From: JAIVHA01 sp965367295
Lineage (GTDB): Bacteria > Pseudomonadota > Gammaproteobacteria > DSM-19610
NCBI GenBank assembly: GCA_965367295.1
Contig: CBDUHN010000025.1
Location: 1-48,674, forward strand
Direction of reading: 5' to 3'
DNA length: 48,674 nucleotides
In this document: piece after piece, positions 35,176-44,458 of the stretch
Position numbering within the stretch: position 1 is the stretch's first letter
How the letters are laid out: every line of letters begins with the position of its first letter
Translations under genes and position numbers: made by a program
The notes under the pieces: model-generated
What the model saw: only the letters and a program-made list of their open reading frames with translations
The model's database searches: none
What the model was told of the DNA's origin: nothing

Positions 35176-36291
35176 TCAGCCGGCTCCACATGGCCGTGCC
35201 GTGATTCGCCAATCCCGACCCACGGCACGGATATCCTGTATCTCCAGTTCCACCCGCTGCGCCATGCGCTCCAGCCCGGGTAGCTGCAACAGTCCGCGGG
35301 CATCGGCCCCCATCAGGTGCGGCGCCATATAGATCAGCAATTCATCCACCAGCCCCGCGGCCACAAAGGCGCCGGACAAAGTAGGACCGGTTTCCACCAG
35401 TACCTCGTTGCACTCCCGGTCTGCGAGTTCCCGCAATACCGCGTCCAGATGCAGGCCCGTGGCCGCGGATGGAATCTTGAGTACCTGTGCGCCCGCACGG
35501 CGCAGCGCCTGCCCGGCAGCAGGATCCACCGCCCCGGTCAACACCAGTGTCTCGCCGGCCAGTGCCAGCATGCGCGCTTTGGCCGGCATGCGCAGGCCGG
35601 AATCCAGTACCACCCGCAACGGCTGACGCACCGGCGTCACGCCATTCAGTTCGTCGGCCTCCAGGCGCACATTCAGCGACGGGTCATCGGCCAGCACGGT
35701 GCCGATGCCGGTGACAATCGCGGAACTGCGCGCCCGCCAGCGCTGCACATCGCGGCGCGCCTCCTGGCCGGTGATCCACTCACTCTCACCGGAGGCCATG
35801 GCGGTGCGGCCATCCAGGCTCATGGCCAGCTTGACGCGCACCCAGGGCAGGCCCGTGTGCATGCGTTTGCAGAAGCCGGCATTCAGGGCCTGCGCCTCCG
35901 CGGCCATGACACCCGGGGCAACCACGATCCCCGCCTCCCGCAACCGTTGCAGGCCACTACCCGCCACCCGGGGGTTGGGGTCTTCCATGGCCACCACCAC
36001 GCGCGCCACTTTCGCATCCACCAGCGCCTCACTGCAGGGCGGCGTGCGACCATGATGGTTGCAGGGCTCCAGCGTCACATAGGCGGTGGCACCGGCGGCC
36101 CGGTCGCCCGCCATGCGCAGGGCATGGATCTCGGCATGCGGTTCACCGGCACGCTGGTGCCAACCCTCGCCGATCACCACGCCCTCCTTCACCAGCACAC
36201 ACCCCACCCGCGGATTGGGGTCGGTGCTGTAGATCCCGCGCTCCGCCAGCTGCAGGGCACGGGCCATATAGCCGTGATCCACCGCCTTCAT
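35176..36291 (-). CDS. ribD: Bifunctional riboflavin deaminase/reductase
   Basis: This 371-residue RibD has an N-terminal deaminase (PHAEIHAL and PCNHHGRTPPC, the zinc site) and a C-terminal reductase (VRVKLAMSLDGRTA, then GIGTVLADDPSLNVR) for two steps of riboflavin synthesis. The ATG at 36291 overlaps the nrdR stop as ATGA with GGAGAAGGG upstream, so translation is coupled. Confidence 0.97.
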   Translation of the reverse strand: MKAVDHGYMARALQLAERGIYSTDPNPRVGCVLVKEGVVIGEGWHQRAGEPHAEIHALRMAGDRAAGATAYVTLEPCNHHGRTPPCSEALVDAKVARVVVAMEDPNPRVAGSGLQRLREAGIVVAPGVMAAEAQALNAGFCKRMHTGLPWVRVKLAMSLDGRTAMASGESEWITGQEARRDVQRWRARSSAIVTGIGTVLADDPSLNVRLEADELNGVTPVRQPLRVVLDSGLRMPAKARMLALAGETLVLTGAVDPAAGQALRRAGAQVLKIPSAATGLHLDAVLRELADRECNEVLVETGPTLSGAFVAAGLVDELLIYMAPHLMGADARGLLQLPGLERMAQRVELEIQDIRAVGRDWRITARPCGAG

Positions 36292-36791
36292 CCCTTCTCC
36301 GGCAACAGGGGAATCTGCTGCTTGCGCGCTTCGGCGGTGGGCTCCTGTTCGAGCCGTTCGATCTCCTCGCGAAAGGCATTCACATCCTGGAAGCTGCGGT
36401 ACACGGAGGCAAAGCGCACATAGGCCACCTGATCCAGTTCCCGCAGTTCGTCCATCACCCACTCGCCCAACTGCCGGGAAGGCAGTTCCCGCTCGCCACT
36501 GGCCTGCAGACGATGATGAATGTGGCTCAGGGCCGCCTCCACCCGCTCGGTATCCACGGGGCGTTTTTCCAGGGCACGCATGATACCGGTGCGCAACTTG
36601 TCCTCGTTGAAGGGCTCCCGGGAACCGTCTCCCTTGATGATGCGTGGCATCACCAGCTCAGCGGATTCGTAGGTGGTGAAGCGTTCATTGCAGGTGACAC
36701 ATTCACGGCGGCGGCGAACCTGCGAACCTTCGCCCGCCAGGCGCGAATCCACCACCTTGGTATCCAGGGCCCCGCAGAATGGACAGCGCAT
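36288..36791 (-). CDS. nrdR: Transcriptional repressor NrdR
   Basis: This 167-residue zinc-ribbon and ATP-cone protein represses ribonucleotide reductase genes when dATP is high. The zinc ribbon uses CPFCG at the N-terminus and CVTC near residue 31. The ATP-cone region (about 49-139) follows. The nrdR-ribD order is common in proteobacteria. Confidence 0.97.
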   Translation of the reverse strand: MRCPFCGALDTKVVDSRLAGEGSQVRRRRECVTCNERFTTYESAELVMPRIIKGDGSREPFNEDKLRTGIMRALEKRPVDTERVEAALSHIHHRLQASGERELPSRQLGEWVMDELRELDQVAYVRFASVYRSFQDVNAFREEIERLEQEPTAEARKQQIPLLPEKG

Positions 36792-36837
36792 GTGCTCGCC
36801 TCACAATCGGCCGCCCCAGGGGCAGCCGTCTGCATGA

Positions 36838-38094
36838 TTATCGTCCGTACACGGGGAAGCGCTTGCAGACCTCCAGCACCTGGGCCTTCACCCGCGCGAT
36901 CACGTCATGGTTTTCCAGGTCATCGAGGATGTCGCACATCCAGCCAGCCAGATCCTTGCACTCGGTTTCCGTGAAACCGCGAGTAGTGATGGCGGGCGTG
37001 CCAACACGGATACCGCTAGTCACAAAGGGAGACTGGGGATCCTTCGGCACCGCGTTCTTGTTGACGGTGATGTTGGCAGCGCCCAGGGAAGCATCGGCGG
37101 CCTTGCCGGTCAGACCCTTGGCGATGAGGCTGACCAGGAACAGGTGATCATCCGTCCCGCCGGAGACCACATCGTAACCGCGGTCAATGAACACCTTGGC
37201 CATGGTCCGGGCATTCTTCACCACCTGTTGCTGATAGGTCTTGAATTCCGGCTCCAGGGCCTCCTTGAAGGCCACCGCCTTGGCGGCGATCACATGCATC
37301 AATGGGCCGCCCTGGGTACCGGGGAACACCAGCGAGTTGAGCTTCTTCTCGATGTCCGGATTGGCCTTGGCGAGGATGATGCCGCCGCGGGGACCGCGCA
37401 GGGTCTTGTGGGTAGTGGAGGTGGTGACGTCGGCAATGGCCACGGGGCTGGGATAGACACCAGCGGCGATCAGGCCGGCCACGTGGGCCATGTCCACCAT
37501 GAGGTAGGCGCCGACACTGTCGGCGATATCGCGGAAACGCTGCCAGTCCACCACCCGCGAGTAGGCGGAGAAGCCCGCCACGATCATCTTCGGCTGGTGC
37601 TCCCTGGCCAGGGACTCGACCTGTTCATAGTCGATCTCGCCGGTGTCGTCGTGAATCCCATACTGGAAGGCCTTGTAAATCTTGCCCGAGAAATTCACCT
37701 TGGAGCCATGGGTCAGGTGACCACCGTCGGCGAGACTCATACCCAGCACCGTATCACCCGGTTCCAGCAGCGCCATGTACACGGCGGCATTGGCCTGGGA
37801 GCCGGAATGGGGCTGGACGTTGGCATAGTCAGCGCCGAACAGCTGCTTGACCCGGTCGATGGCCAGTTGTTCGGCCACATCGACATATTCACAACCACCG
37901 TAGTAACGCTTGCCCGGATACCCCTCGGCGTACTTGTTGGTCAGCTCCGAACCCTGGGCCTCCATGACCCGCGGACTGGCGTAGTTCTCCGAGGCAATGA
38001 GCTCGATGTGCTCTTCCTGGCGAGTGCGTTCGTGCTCGATGGCGCCCCACAGTTCGGGGTCGTAGCCGGCGATGGTCATGTCTTTGCTGAACAT
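36838..38094 (-). CDS. glyA: Serine hydroxymethyltransferase
   Basis: This 418-residue PLP enzyme interconverts serine and glycine with tetrahydrofolate. The PLP lysine is in TTSTTHKTLRGPRGG. HSGSQANAAVY and VDMAHVAGLIAAG are also intact. The ATG at 38094 gives the family length (E. coli 417); the 11 residues upstream are not family-like. It is upstream of nrdR with a 46-bp gap. Confidence 0.97.
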   Translation of the reverse strand: MFSKDMTIAGYDPELWGAIEHERTRQEEHIELIASENYASPRVMEAQGSELTNKYAEGYPGKRYYGGCEYVDVAEQLAIDRVKQLFGADYANVQPHSGSQANAAVYMALLEPGDTVLGMSLADGGHLTHGSKVNFSGKIYKAFQYGIHDDTGEIDYEQVESLAREHQPKMIVAGFSAYSRVVDWQRFRDIADSVGAYLMVDMAHVAGLIAAGVYPSPVAIADVTTSTTHKTLRGPRGGIILAKANPDIEKKLNSLVFPGTQGGPLMHVIAAKAVAFKEALEPEFKTYQQQVVKNARTMAKVFIDRGYDVVSGGTDDHLFLVSLIAKGLTGKAADASLGAANITVNKNAVPKDPQSPFVTSGIRVGTPAITTRGFTETECKDLAGWMCDILDDLENHDVIARVKAQVLEVCKRFPVYGR

Positions 38095-38508
38095 TCGGGA
38101 TACCTGTACGGGAAAGCGTGAAAACAAGGGCGGAATAATACCGGATTCAGACGCTTATTGCATGACGCAACCAGGACCAGGCGCTGCCCACCGCAGCCCT
38201 TGGCACTAATGACACAGGCTTTTGAATAAAAAGGATATTCCTGGAAAACACAGAAGCCGCCCATTCATGATGACGGAAACCCTTGTCCCCGGGACAGCCA
38301 TGGCAGGGCAGCACCAGCCCATTGATCCGGCAGCCATGGTCTGTCGGCGTGGCTTTCCTGGTGCCCAACTCAAGGCACCAGCCGGACTATTCTCCGGCCG
38401 CCATCTCAGCCCATACCGGACAGATCACCGGGAACCCGTCAATATCCACCTGCAACCCGTTGGTGGTATGGATGGATTCACGGTCATGGGGCAACCCGGA
38501 ATCCCGCC
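38095..38508. other. Gap upstream of glyA
   Basis: No gene is supported in these 414 bases. A TATTAT (minus, 38140-38135) is a candidate glyA -10 with no good -35. A hairpin CTGGTGCC...GGCACCAG at 38358-38381 has an 8-base loop and no T-run. I see no glycine riboswitch pattern. Confidence 0.4.
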
Positions 38509-40233
38509 TCATTGCGCGGACCAGACATAAACCGCCTCGATACGGTTGCCTGGCTCATGAAACACCAGTTCATGGCATAGACTCTGTACCAGCAGGAGAC
38601 CACGGCGGGCCAGCCCCTGCCCGGGAGCGGCCTTACGCCACGCCTCATAATCGAATCCCTGCCCACTGTCCTCCACCTCGATGCGCATGGAACCAGAGGT
38701 ACCGCCCCCCGATAGTTGCAGTGTGACCTGGATGTTGCCCTGCTCCAGTTTCCGCAGCCGCAGCTCACGCTGGCGGTAGTATTCATCGAAACCGCCGGCT
38801 TCCTGTTTCATGGCCGAATCCAGTTGCAATACACCGTGCTCGAAGGCGTTATTGAAAAGCTCCGCCAGCACGGTATACAGGGTGCTGCGATGAACCCCCA
38901 GATTCGGAAAGATATCCAGCATCCGCACCAGCTCGGGCTGGGCATTGTCCATACGCAGACTCTCTACCCCGAAATCGACCCGGAGCCGCATGACGTCTCC
39001 AACTGGAGGCAATGCAACTTCTGGCATATCGGCAACAGATACTGCCATGCACTCAATCTCGATAAGCGTGATATCGTCGCACTGTGATTGCCCCTGCCGA
39101 AAATCATCGAGGGCCTCCCGAATCAACCGGAAACCATCTGACGCGGACGAAGAGGACAACAGGCTGGTGAGACGGTCATCGCCATACCGTTCACCTTCTG
39201 GATTTTCCGCTTCCACCAAACCATCAGAGTAGGCATAGATGCGATCACCAGCCTGCACGCAGGTACAATCCATCCCGGAATCGAATGCAGCTTCGTCGAG
39301 GATACCAAGCGGCAAATGCCGGGATGGAAAGCGCGCGTACAGGCCCTCACCGGACCGCTTCAGGAGCACATCGGGCACCCCGCCATTCCAGATGCACAAA
39401 CGGCCTGCCCGGGTATCGAGGGAAAGCAGACAGGCCGCCAGGAACAGCCCCACCGGCAGGCTCGCCTTGAGTTTGCGGTTCATCTCGGCGGCAATCTGGT
39501 CAATGCCAAAGCCCTTGCGGGTCATGCTCTGGAAAATATCAGTGGCCGGAATAGCGCCCATGGCCGCCGCCAGTCCATGGCCGGTGAAATCCCCCTGCAG
39601 AATGTGTTGCACGCCATCGGGCCGGTAGGCCGCCAGTAACAGATCGCCACTGGTCAAACTGACCGGCACCAGCATATGCTGAAGGTTGGGGGCATCCAGA
39701 TAACTGCTTTGCATGAGTTTGCCAAAGATTCGTTCGGCCACCTCATGTTGATTGCGCAAATCCTCATGATGCTCTTCGAGTTCATTCTTCTGCTGCCGGA
39801 CCAGATCATAAAGATCCCGAGTACGCTCCAGCGCGCGCATCTTGGCGCGCAGGATGGTGGGATTGAAAGGTTTGGTCAGGAACTCATCCCCGCCACAGGC
39901 AATGCACTCCGCCAGGGAGCGCTCATCACTCGCCGCGGTGACAAATAATACCGGGCAGAAACGGCTATGGGCCTGGCACAGTTCCTTGATACGCAGGGTA
40001 GCCTGGTAACCATCCATACCCGGCATCATCACATCCATAAACACGAAATCCACCGCCCAGGCCTCAAAGACGCGAATGGCCTCCATCCCGTCGGCGGCTT
40101 CCACCACGCTATAACCATCCCGGTGCAGCAGGTCCCGCAGCAGTCTTCGGTTAATGGGATTATCATCAACGACCATCACCAATCCCGAGGACCTCTGTTC
40201 TGGTGATATTACATTGAGTTGCTGCGGAATCAT
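38509..40233 (-). CDS. Receiver-PP2C phosphatase-HATPase protein, HsbR-like
   Basis: This 574-residue protein has a receiver (1-130, D67 in FMDVMMPGMDG), a coiled-coil linker with KNELEEHHEDLRNQHEVAERIF, a PP2C/SpoIIE phosphatase (about 180-400, with LQGDFTGHGLAAAMGA and YSDGLVEAENP) and a GHKL kinase (about 430-574, with ELFNNAFEHG and EDSGQGFD). The order matches HsbR of Pseudomonas, which sets the phosphorylation of the STAS protein HsbA in biofilm/motility control. The STAS gene is directly upstream with a 4-bp gap. The start is the ATG at 40233, probably translated by coupling, as no ribosome site is seen. Confidence 0.87.
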   Translation of the reverse strand: MIPQQLNVISPEQRSSGLVMVVDDNPINRRLLRDLLHRDGYSVVEAADGMEAIRVFEAWAVDFVFMDVMMPGMDGYQATLRIKELCQAHSRFCPVLFVTAASDERSLAECIACGGDEFLTKPFNPTILRAKMRALERTRDLYDLVRQQKNELEEHHEDLRNQHEVAERIFGKLMQSSYLDAPNLQHMLVPVSLTSGDLLLAAYRPDGVQHILQGDFTGHGLAAAMGAIPATDIFQSMTRKGFGIDQIAAEMNRKLKASLPVGLFLAACLLSLDTRAGRLCIWNGGVPDVLLKRSGEGLYARFPSRHLPLGILDEAAFDSGMDCTCVQAGDRIYAYSDGLVEAENPEGERYGDDRLTSLLSSSSASDGFRLIREALDDFRQGQSQCDDITLIEIECMAVSVADMPEVALPPVGDVMRLRVDFGVESLRMDNAQPELVRMLDIFPNLGVHRSTLYTVLAELFNNAFEHGVLQLDSAMKQEAGGFDEYYRQRELRLRKLEQGNIQVTLQLSGGGTSGSMRIEVEDSGQGFDYEAWRKAAPGQGLARRGLLLVQSLCHELVFHEPGNRIEAVYVWSAQ

Positions 40234-40237
40234 GAAA

Positions 40238-40543
40238 TCAGGAAATCTCGAACAGCTTGTCGAAATTGGCAATTTCGAGGATTTTGCGAATTTCCGGATT
40301 ACAGCGCACGATCCGTACCCGTAAGCGGTCTTCCCTAACATGCTCGCGCAACAGCAGCAGCATGCCCAGCGCCGAGCTATCCATGTAGTGGGTACGGGAG
40401 AGATCGATCACATAACTCCGAACCTCGGGCGGTGCGTCTTCATACATCTCCCGAAACGCACGATTCAACTTGAAATCGAATCTCCCGCCGATACTCAGCG
40501 TACAAACATCCCCTTCCGTTACCACATCGTGGGTACCAGGCAT
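40238..40543 (-). CDS. STAS-domain anti-sigma factor antagonist, HsbA-like
   Basis: This 101-residue protein carries the STAS phosphorylation site DLSRTHYMDSSALGM with serines at 56 and 57. It would be phosphorylated or dephosphorylated by the adjacent HsbR-like protein and then bind an anti-sigma factor or c-di-GMP enzyme. The ATG at 40543 has GAGG 8 bases upstream; an ATG at 40570 lacks one. It lies 33 bp downstream of the sensorless MCP-like gene, joining the chemosensory run to the partner switch. Confidence 0.9.
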   Translation of the reverse strand: MPGTHDVVTEGDVCTLSIGGRFDFKLNRAFREMYEDAPPEVRSYVIDLSRTHYMDSSALGMLLLLREHVREDRLRVRIVRCNPEIRKILEIANFDKLFEIS

Positions 40544-40576
40544 AAGCTTATCCTCTTGTTGCATACGCACGCGCCC

Positions 40577-41764
40577 TCAAAAAAGCTCCACATCACCGGC
40601 ATCCATGGACTGCTGTAGCACTGCCCGTTGCAACGGGCGCTCCAGATGAGCCCGAGCCTGTTCCAGCAATGCGGACTGCTCACGGATGCTGCTTCGCAAC
40701 CGTGCGCCGGCATCCGCATCGGTCGAGCTTGGGGCCAACAGGCTGGCAATCAGCTCTTGCACGGAAACCAGTTCATGACCGATATACTCGGCCAACTGGC
40801 GGGTGAGATCCTCGAACTGCAATCCGCGCACTGCCGTGTCGACGCTAAGCTGCACCTGCTGACTGATTTCGGACACATTCAGCAGGCTTTCCGAGATACG
40901 TTGATTCAGGCCGCTGACATGCTGGATCATTTCGTCAACATTGCCCTTGGCCTTGATGGCCATATTCATATCCTTGGCAGCCACATCACCTACCAGTTCC
41001 CGTGCCTCCTGTATGGTCCGCTTGGCACTTTCCGCCTGGCTGCGAATCTGGGCATTGAAGCTGGCCGAATGCTGTGACAACTTGCGTACCTCGTCGGCCA
41101 CCACGGCAAAGCCACGGCCGGCCTCTCCTGCCCGAGCCGCCTCGATGGCGGCATTCAGCGCCAGCAGATTGGTCTGGTCGGCGATGGCGTTGATGTCCTC
41201 CAGCAGCACGAAAATACTATCCATCTGCCCCACCATATCGTCGATTTTGTGCACTGTTTCCACGCTCTGGCGACTGATATCAATCACCAGTTTGATGTAA
41301 TAGGCCAGCACTTCACTGATCTCGTCGACGAACTGCTGCATGCTGACCCGATCATTGGTGCCACCCATAACCTGGCTGGTCAGTTCCTCCACCAGCGCAC
41401 TCTGCCGATGAGTCTGGTCATGCATGCCATGAAAGGAGCTGCCGAGATTAGTAACGGCGTCACTGATCAGTTCCCGCACTCGCACCAGCTCCACATCCAG
41501 CGCCTCCAGGCGGCCACTGGCCAATTGCCATAGCTCGCGATTCAGGGCTGCCAGTTCCGCCTCGGAGGCCGCCTGCTCTGCCTGTACACGCGCCAGCTCC
41601 GCCACTTCACGATGCTGCACATACTGCTGCCAGCCCAGCCAGAGCAGAAGGTTAGCCCCCAGTATCGCCAGCGCCGGCCAGGACAACTCCAGCCCGAGCA
41701 TCAGGCCCAGCGACAAGCCACCGGCCACCACCGGCACTATCATCCGTTTATACCTGTCCATCAT
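40577..41764 (-). CDS. MCP-like signalling protein without sensor domain
   Basis: This 395-residue protein has two close N-terminal membrane spans (about 8-26 and 28-44) with no periplasmic domain between them, and no HAMP is seen. The cytoplasmic part has the methyl-accepting tip DQTNLLALNAAIEAARAGEAGRGFAVVADEVRKLSQHS, which binds CheA/CheW in chemoreceptors. The signal must come from inside or from the membrane. The C-terminus is DAGDVELF, shared with CheD two genes upstream. The start at 41764 has GGGGG nearby. It follows cheB by 19 bp. Confidence 0.87.
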   Translation of the reverse strand: MMDRYKRMIVPVVAGGLSLGLMLGLELSWPALAILGANLLLWLGWQQYVQHREVAELARVQAEQAASEAELAALNRELWQLASGRLEALDVELVRVRELISDAVTNLGSSFHGMHDQTHRQSALVEELTSQVMGGTNDRVSMQQFVDEISEVLAYYIKLVIDISRQSVETVHKIDDMVGQMDSIFVLLEDINAIADQTNLLALNAAIEAARAGEAGRGFAVVADEVRKLSQHSASFNAQIRSQAESAKRTIQEARELVGDVAAKDMNMAIKAKGNVDEMIQHVSGLNQRISESLLNVSEISQQVQLSVDTAVRGLQFEDLTRQLAEYIGHELVSVQELIASLLAPSSTDADAGARLRSSIREQSALLEQARAHLERPLQRAVLQQSMDAGDVELF

Positions 41765-41783
41765 TTCAACGCCCCCAAACTGT

Positions 41784-42890
41784 TCATGCCACCCCCTGAT
41801 CACTCTGTTTCAGGGCTGTCTGTTCGATAATGCCTGCCGCAATGCCGCCCAGGGGCAGCAGTTGCCGGACCGCACCAATGGCCCAGGCACGGCCCGGCAT
41901 GCCCCAGACCACACTGCTGGCCTCATCCTGGGCCAGGGTCGGTGCACCGGCCTCCAGCATTTCCTTTAAGCCCAGGGCCCCGTCGTCACCCATACCGGTC
42001 AACAGCACCCCAACGGCATTCAATCCCGCACTTTGCGCCACGGAGCGAAACAGCACATCCACGCTGGGACGATGCCGGTTCACCGGTGGACCATCATTGA
42101 GACTGCACACATATCGAGCGCCACTGCGCTGTACCAGTAGATGGCGCCCGCCCGGGGCGATATAGGCGTGCCCCGGCAGGATCTGCTGACCGTCGCTCGC
42201 CTCGCACACCGACAGCGCGCACAGACCGTCCATGCGCCGTGCAAAGGGACCGCTGAATTCAGCGGGAATATGCTGGGTGATGACAATGCCCGGAGCATCC
42301 GCCGGCAACCGCAACAACACCTCCTTGATAGCCTCCGTGCCACCGGTAGAGGCGCCGATAGCCACGATCTTCTCGGTGGTCTTAAATGGCCGGGGGCTTT
42401 GGCTTACGCCCAGCACCGCATCGGCACTCAGTTTGGGTAAGGCATCCATCTTCAGGGCGACCGAGGCTTGTCGTGCCAGTCGCAAGGACGGCACACCGGC
42501 AGCCATTTTCACCTTGCTACAGATCTCCTCGGCATATTCCTGCATCCCCTGTTTCACATCGAGCTTGGGCTTGGAAATAAAATCCACTGCGCCCAGTTCC
42601 AGGGCCTGCAACGTGATCTCGGCACCTTTTTCCGTCAGTGATGAAATCATCACCACGGGCATGGGGCGCAGCCGCATCAGGTTACTGAGAAAGGTGATGC
42701 CATCCATGCGCGGCATTTCCACATCGAGGGTCAACACATCGGGGTTGAGCGCCTTGATTTTCTCGCGCGCCACGTAGGGGTCCGGGGCGACACCCACCAC
42801 CTCGATCTGCGCATCACTGCCGAGGATCCCGGTCAACATCTGCCGGATCAATGCGGAATCATCAATAATCAGCACCTTGATCTTTTTCAT
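41784..42890 (-). CDS. cheB: Chemotaxis response regulator, protein-glutamate methylesterase
   Basis: This 368-residue CheB has a receiver (1-120, D56 in LTLDVEMPRMDG, K in FISKPK) and a C-terminal methylesterase with catalytic GASTGG serine, TQHIPAEFSG histidine and TGMGDDGA aspartate. When phosphorylated it removes methyl groups from MCPs and resets sensitivity. It starts 8 bp after the cheD stop. Confidence 0.97.
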   Translation of the reverse strand: MKKIKVLIIDDSALIRQMLTGILGSDAQIEVVGVAPDPYVAREKIKALNPDVLTLDVEMPRMDGITFLSNLMRLRPMPVVMISSLTEKGAEITLQALELGAVDFISKPKLDVKQGMQEYAEEICSKVKMAAGVPSLRLARQASVALKMDALPKLSADAVLGVSQSPRPFKTTEKIVAIGASTGGTEAIKEVLLRLPADAPGIVITQHIPAEFSGPFARRMDGLCALSVCEASDGQQILPGHAYIAPGGRHLLVQRSGARYVCSLNDGPPVNRHRPSVDVLFRSVAQSAGLNAVGVLLTGMGDDGALGLKEMLEAGAPTLAQDEASSVVWGMPGRAWAIGAVRQLLPLGGIAAGIIEQTALKQSDQGVA

Positions 42891-42898
42891 GGTGCGCC

Positions 42899-43549
42899 CT
42901 AGAAGAGTTCGACCTCACCCTGCACCGGCGCCACATCAATCTCATGCAGATAACGCGTTTCACGTTCGACAATGGTGTTGTTATGCAGGGAGCGCAGCTT
43001 TTTCACCAGCATCTTGCCGGTGGCCGGTGTGTAATAAACCTTGCGCGGATAGATATCCCCGAGATCGTGGGACAGCACCTTCAGACTTTCAGTACGTACA
43101 TACTCCTCCACAAACTGGATATTCTTGCGGCCGATATCGGTCATCTGCGCCAGGATCCGTCCACCACCGGTCAGCTTTACTTCAAGATTGCGGCGATTGC
43201 CGCCATTTTTCAGGATCTCGTTGATCAATTGCTCCATGGCATGGCTGCCGTACCGGGTCGAGGCGCCAACCCCGTTGGCCTCCCAGCTCCCCGTACCCTG
43301 GCTCACCGGCAGCATGAAATGATTCATGCCGCCAATGCCGTACAACGGATCACGTATGCAGGCGGATACGCAGGAACCAAGCACAGTAACGATGGTCTCC
43401 TGTTCCGCGGTCACATAGAACTCCCCGGGCAGCAGCTTGGCAGCGTACATGCCATGGCCATCGTCCCAGTAGCGGGTGATGCCACCGAAGCCTGGCAATG
43501 CCCGGGGCGGAGGGGATACTGATTCAGGATTGCGGCCTCTCCTATCCAT
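42899..43549 (-). CDS. cheD: Chemoreceptor glutamine deamidase CheD
   Basis: This 216-residue CheD deamidates glutamines on MCPs. The catalytic cysteine is C60 in LGSCVSACIRD, the histidine H77 in MNHFMLP, with LKNGGNRRNLEVKLTGGG after. The N-terminal 25 residues are a variable extension. The C-terminus reads VQGEVELF, like the MCP-like protein nearby. It starts 1 bp after the cheR stop. Confidence 0.96.
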   Translation of the reverse strand: MDRRGRNPESVSPPPRALPGFGGITRYWDDGHGMYAAKLLPGEFYVTAEQETIVTVLGSCVSACIRDPLYGIGGMNHFMLPVSQGTGSWEANGVGASTRYGSHAMEQLINEILKNGGNRRNLEVKLTGGGRILAQMTDIGRKNIQFVEEYVRTESLKVLSHDLGDIYPRKVYYTPATGKMLVKKLRSLHNNTIVERETRYLHEIDVAPVQGEVELF

Positions 43550-43550
43550 C

Positions 43551-44384
43551 TCATATCTTCCGGTAGATAGTGCCGCCGATGGGCTGAAAACGATCACTGA
43601 TCTTGAACAGGGATTCCGAATGGCCGATATATAAATAGCCGTGCGGCGCCAGCATATCCGCATAACGCGCGAACAGCTTGCGCTGCGTTTCCTTGTCGAA
43701 ATAGATCACCACGTTACGGCAGAAAATGATGTCGAAGGGTCCATGCATTGGCCATGGACCCAGCAGATTCAGCGGCCGGAAAGCGATCAGATCCCGCAGG
43801 GTCCGGTTGGGCCGCAGCTTACCCTCATTACAGCCAACTCCCTTTTCAAACCAGCGCTGCAGGCGCTTCGTGTCCATGGCCTTGACCCGATCCATGGCGT
43901 ACACACCACTTTCAGCCCTGGCCACCACATCGGTATCAATATCGGTAGCCAGGATGCGGGCATTCCAGCCGGAGAGATTGGCGCTTTCCGCCAGTGTCAT
44001 GGCAATGGAATAGGGCTCCTCACCCGTGGAACAACCCGCCGACCAGATGCGCAACCGCCGGGTGGCGCTATTGTGGGTCATGATCTCGGGCAAGGCCGTA
44101 CCGGCCAGATGTTCAAAGTGATGACCTTCGCGAAAGAACGAGGTCAGATTGGTGGTAATGGCATTGATCAGTTCCCCCAACTCACTGTCTGGGTCCTGCT
44201 CCAGCCGTGCACAGTAATCATCGAAACCGGATAGCCCAAGATGGCGGATACGCCGTGTCAGGCGACCGTACATCATCTGCCGCTTGTTCTCGCCCAGCAC
44301 GATACCCGTGTGCTCGAATGCGATACGGCGCAACTGCTCGAAATTTCGGTCGCTGAACTGGAATTCCCGCTGCTCGATGGTCAT
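43551..44384 (-). CDS. cheR: Chemotaxis protein methyltransferase
   Basis: This 277-residue CheR transfers methyl groups from S-adenosylmethionine to MCP glutamates. Seen are the N-terminal helical domain with QLRRIAFEHTGIVLGENKRQMMYGRL, the SAM site RIWSAGCSTGEEPYS, and FDIIFCRNVVIYFD. The ATG at 44384 gives normal length. The frame is open to 44474 and overlaps the end of the MCP gene, whose GGAGG could serve a TTG start. The stop is 1 bp before cheD. Confidence 0.95.
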   Translation of the reverse strand: MTIEQREFQFSDRNFEQLRRIAFEHTGIVLGENKRQMMYGRLTRRIRHLGLSGFDDYCARLEQDPDSELGELINAITTNLTSFFREGHHFEHLAGTALPEIMTHNSATRRLRIWSAGCSTGEEPYSIAMTLAESANLSGWNARILATDIDTDVVARAESGVYAMDRVKAMDTKRLQRWFEKGVGCNEGKLRPNRTLRDLIAFRPLNLLGPWPMHGPFDIIFCRNVVIYFDKETQRKLFARYADMLAPHGYLYIGHSESLFKISDRFQPIGGTIYRKI

Positions 44385-44458
44385 GGCCACCACACCATTC
44401 AAAACCGGACCCGGGTAGCAGGCAGGCGCAGTGACATGATTCCCTGAAAGAGAAACAT

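Noticed and set aside
38358..38381. Hairpin as a terminator after the HsbR-like gene
   Set aside because: The stem is good but the loop is followed by no T-run on either strand, and it lies 130 bp past the stop.
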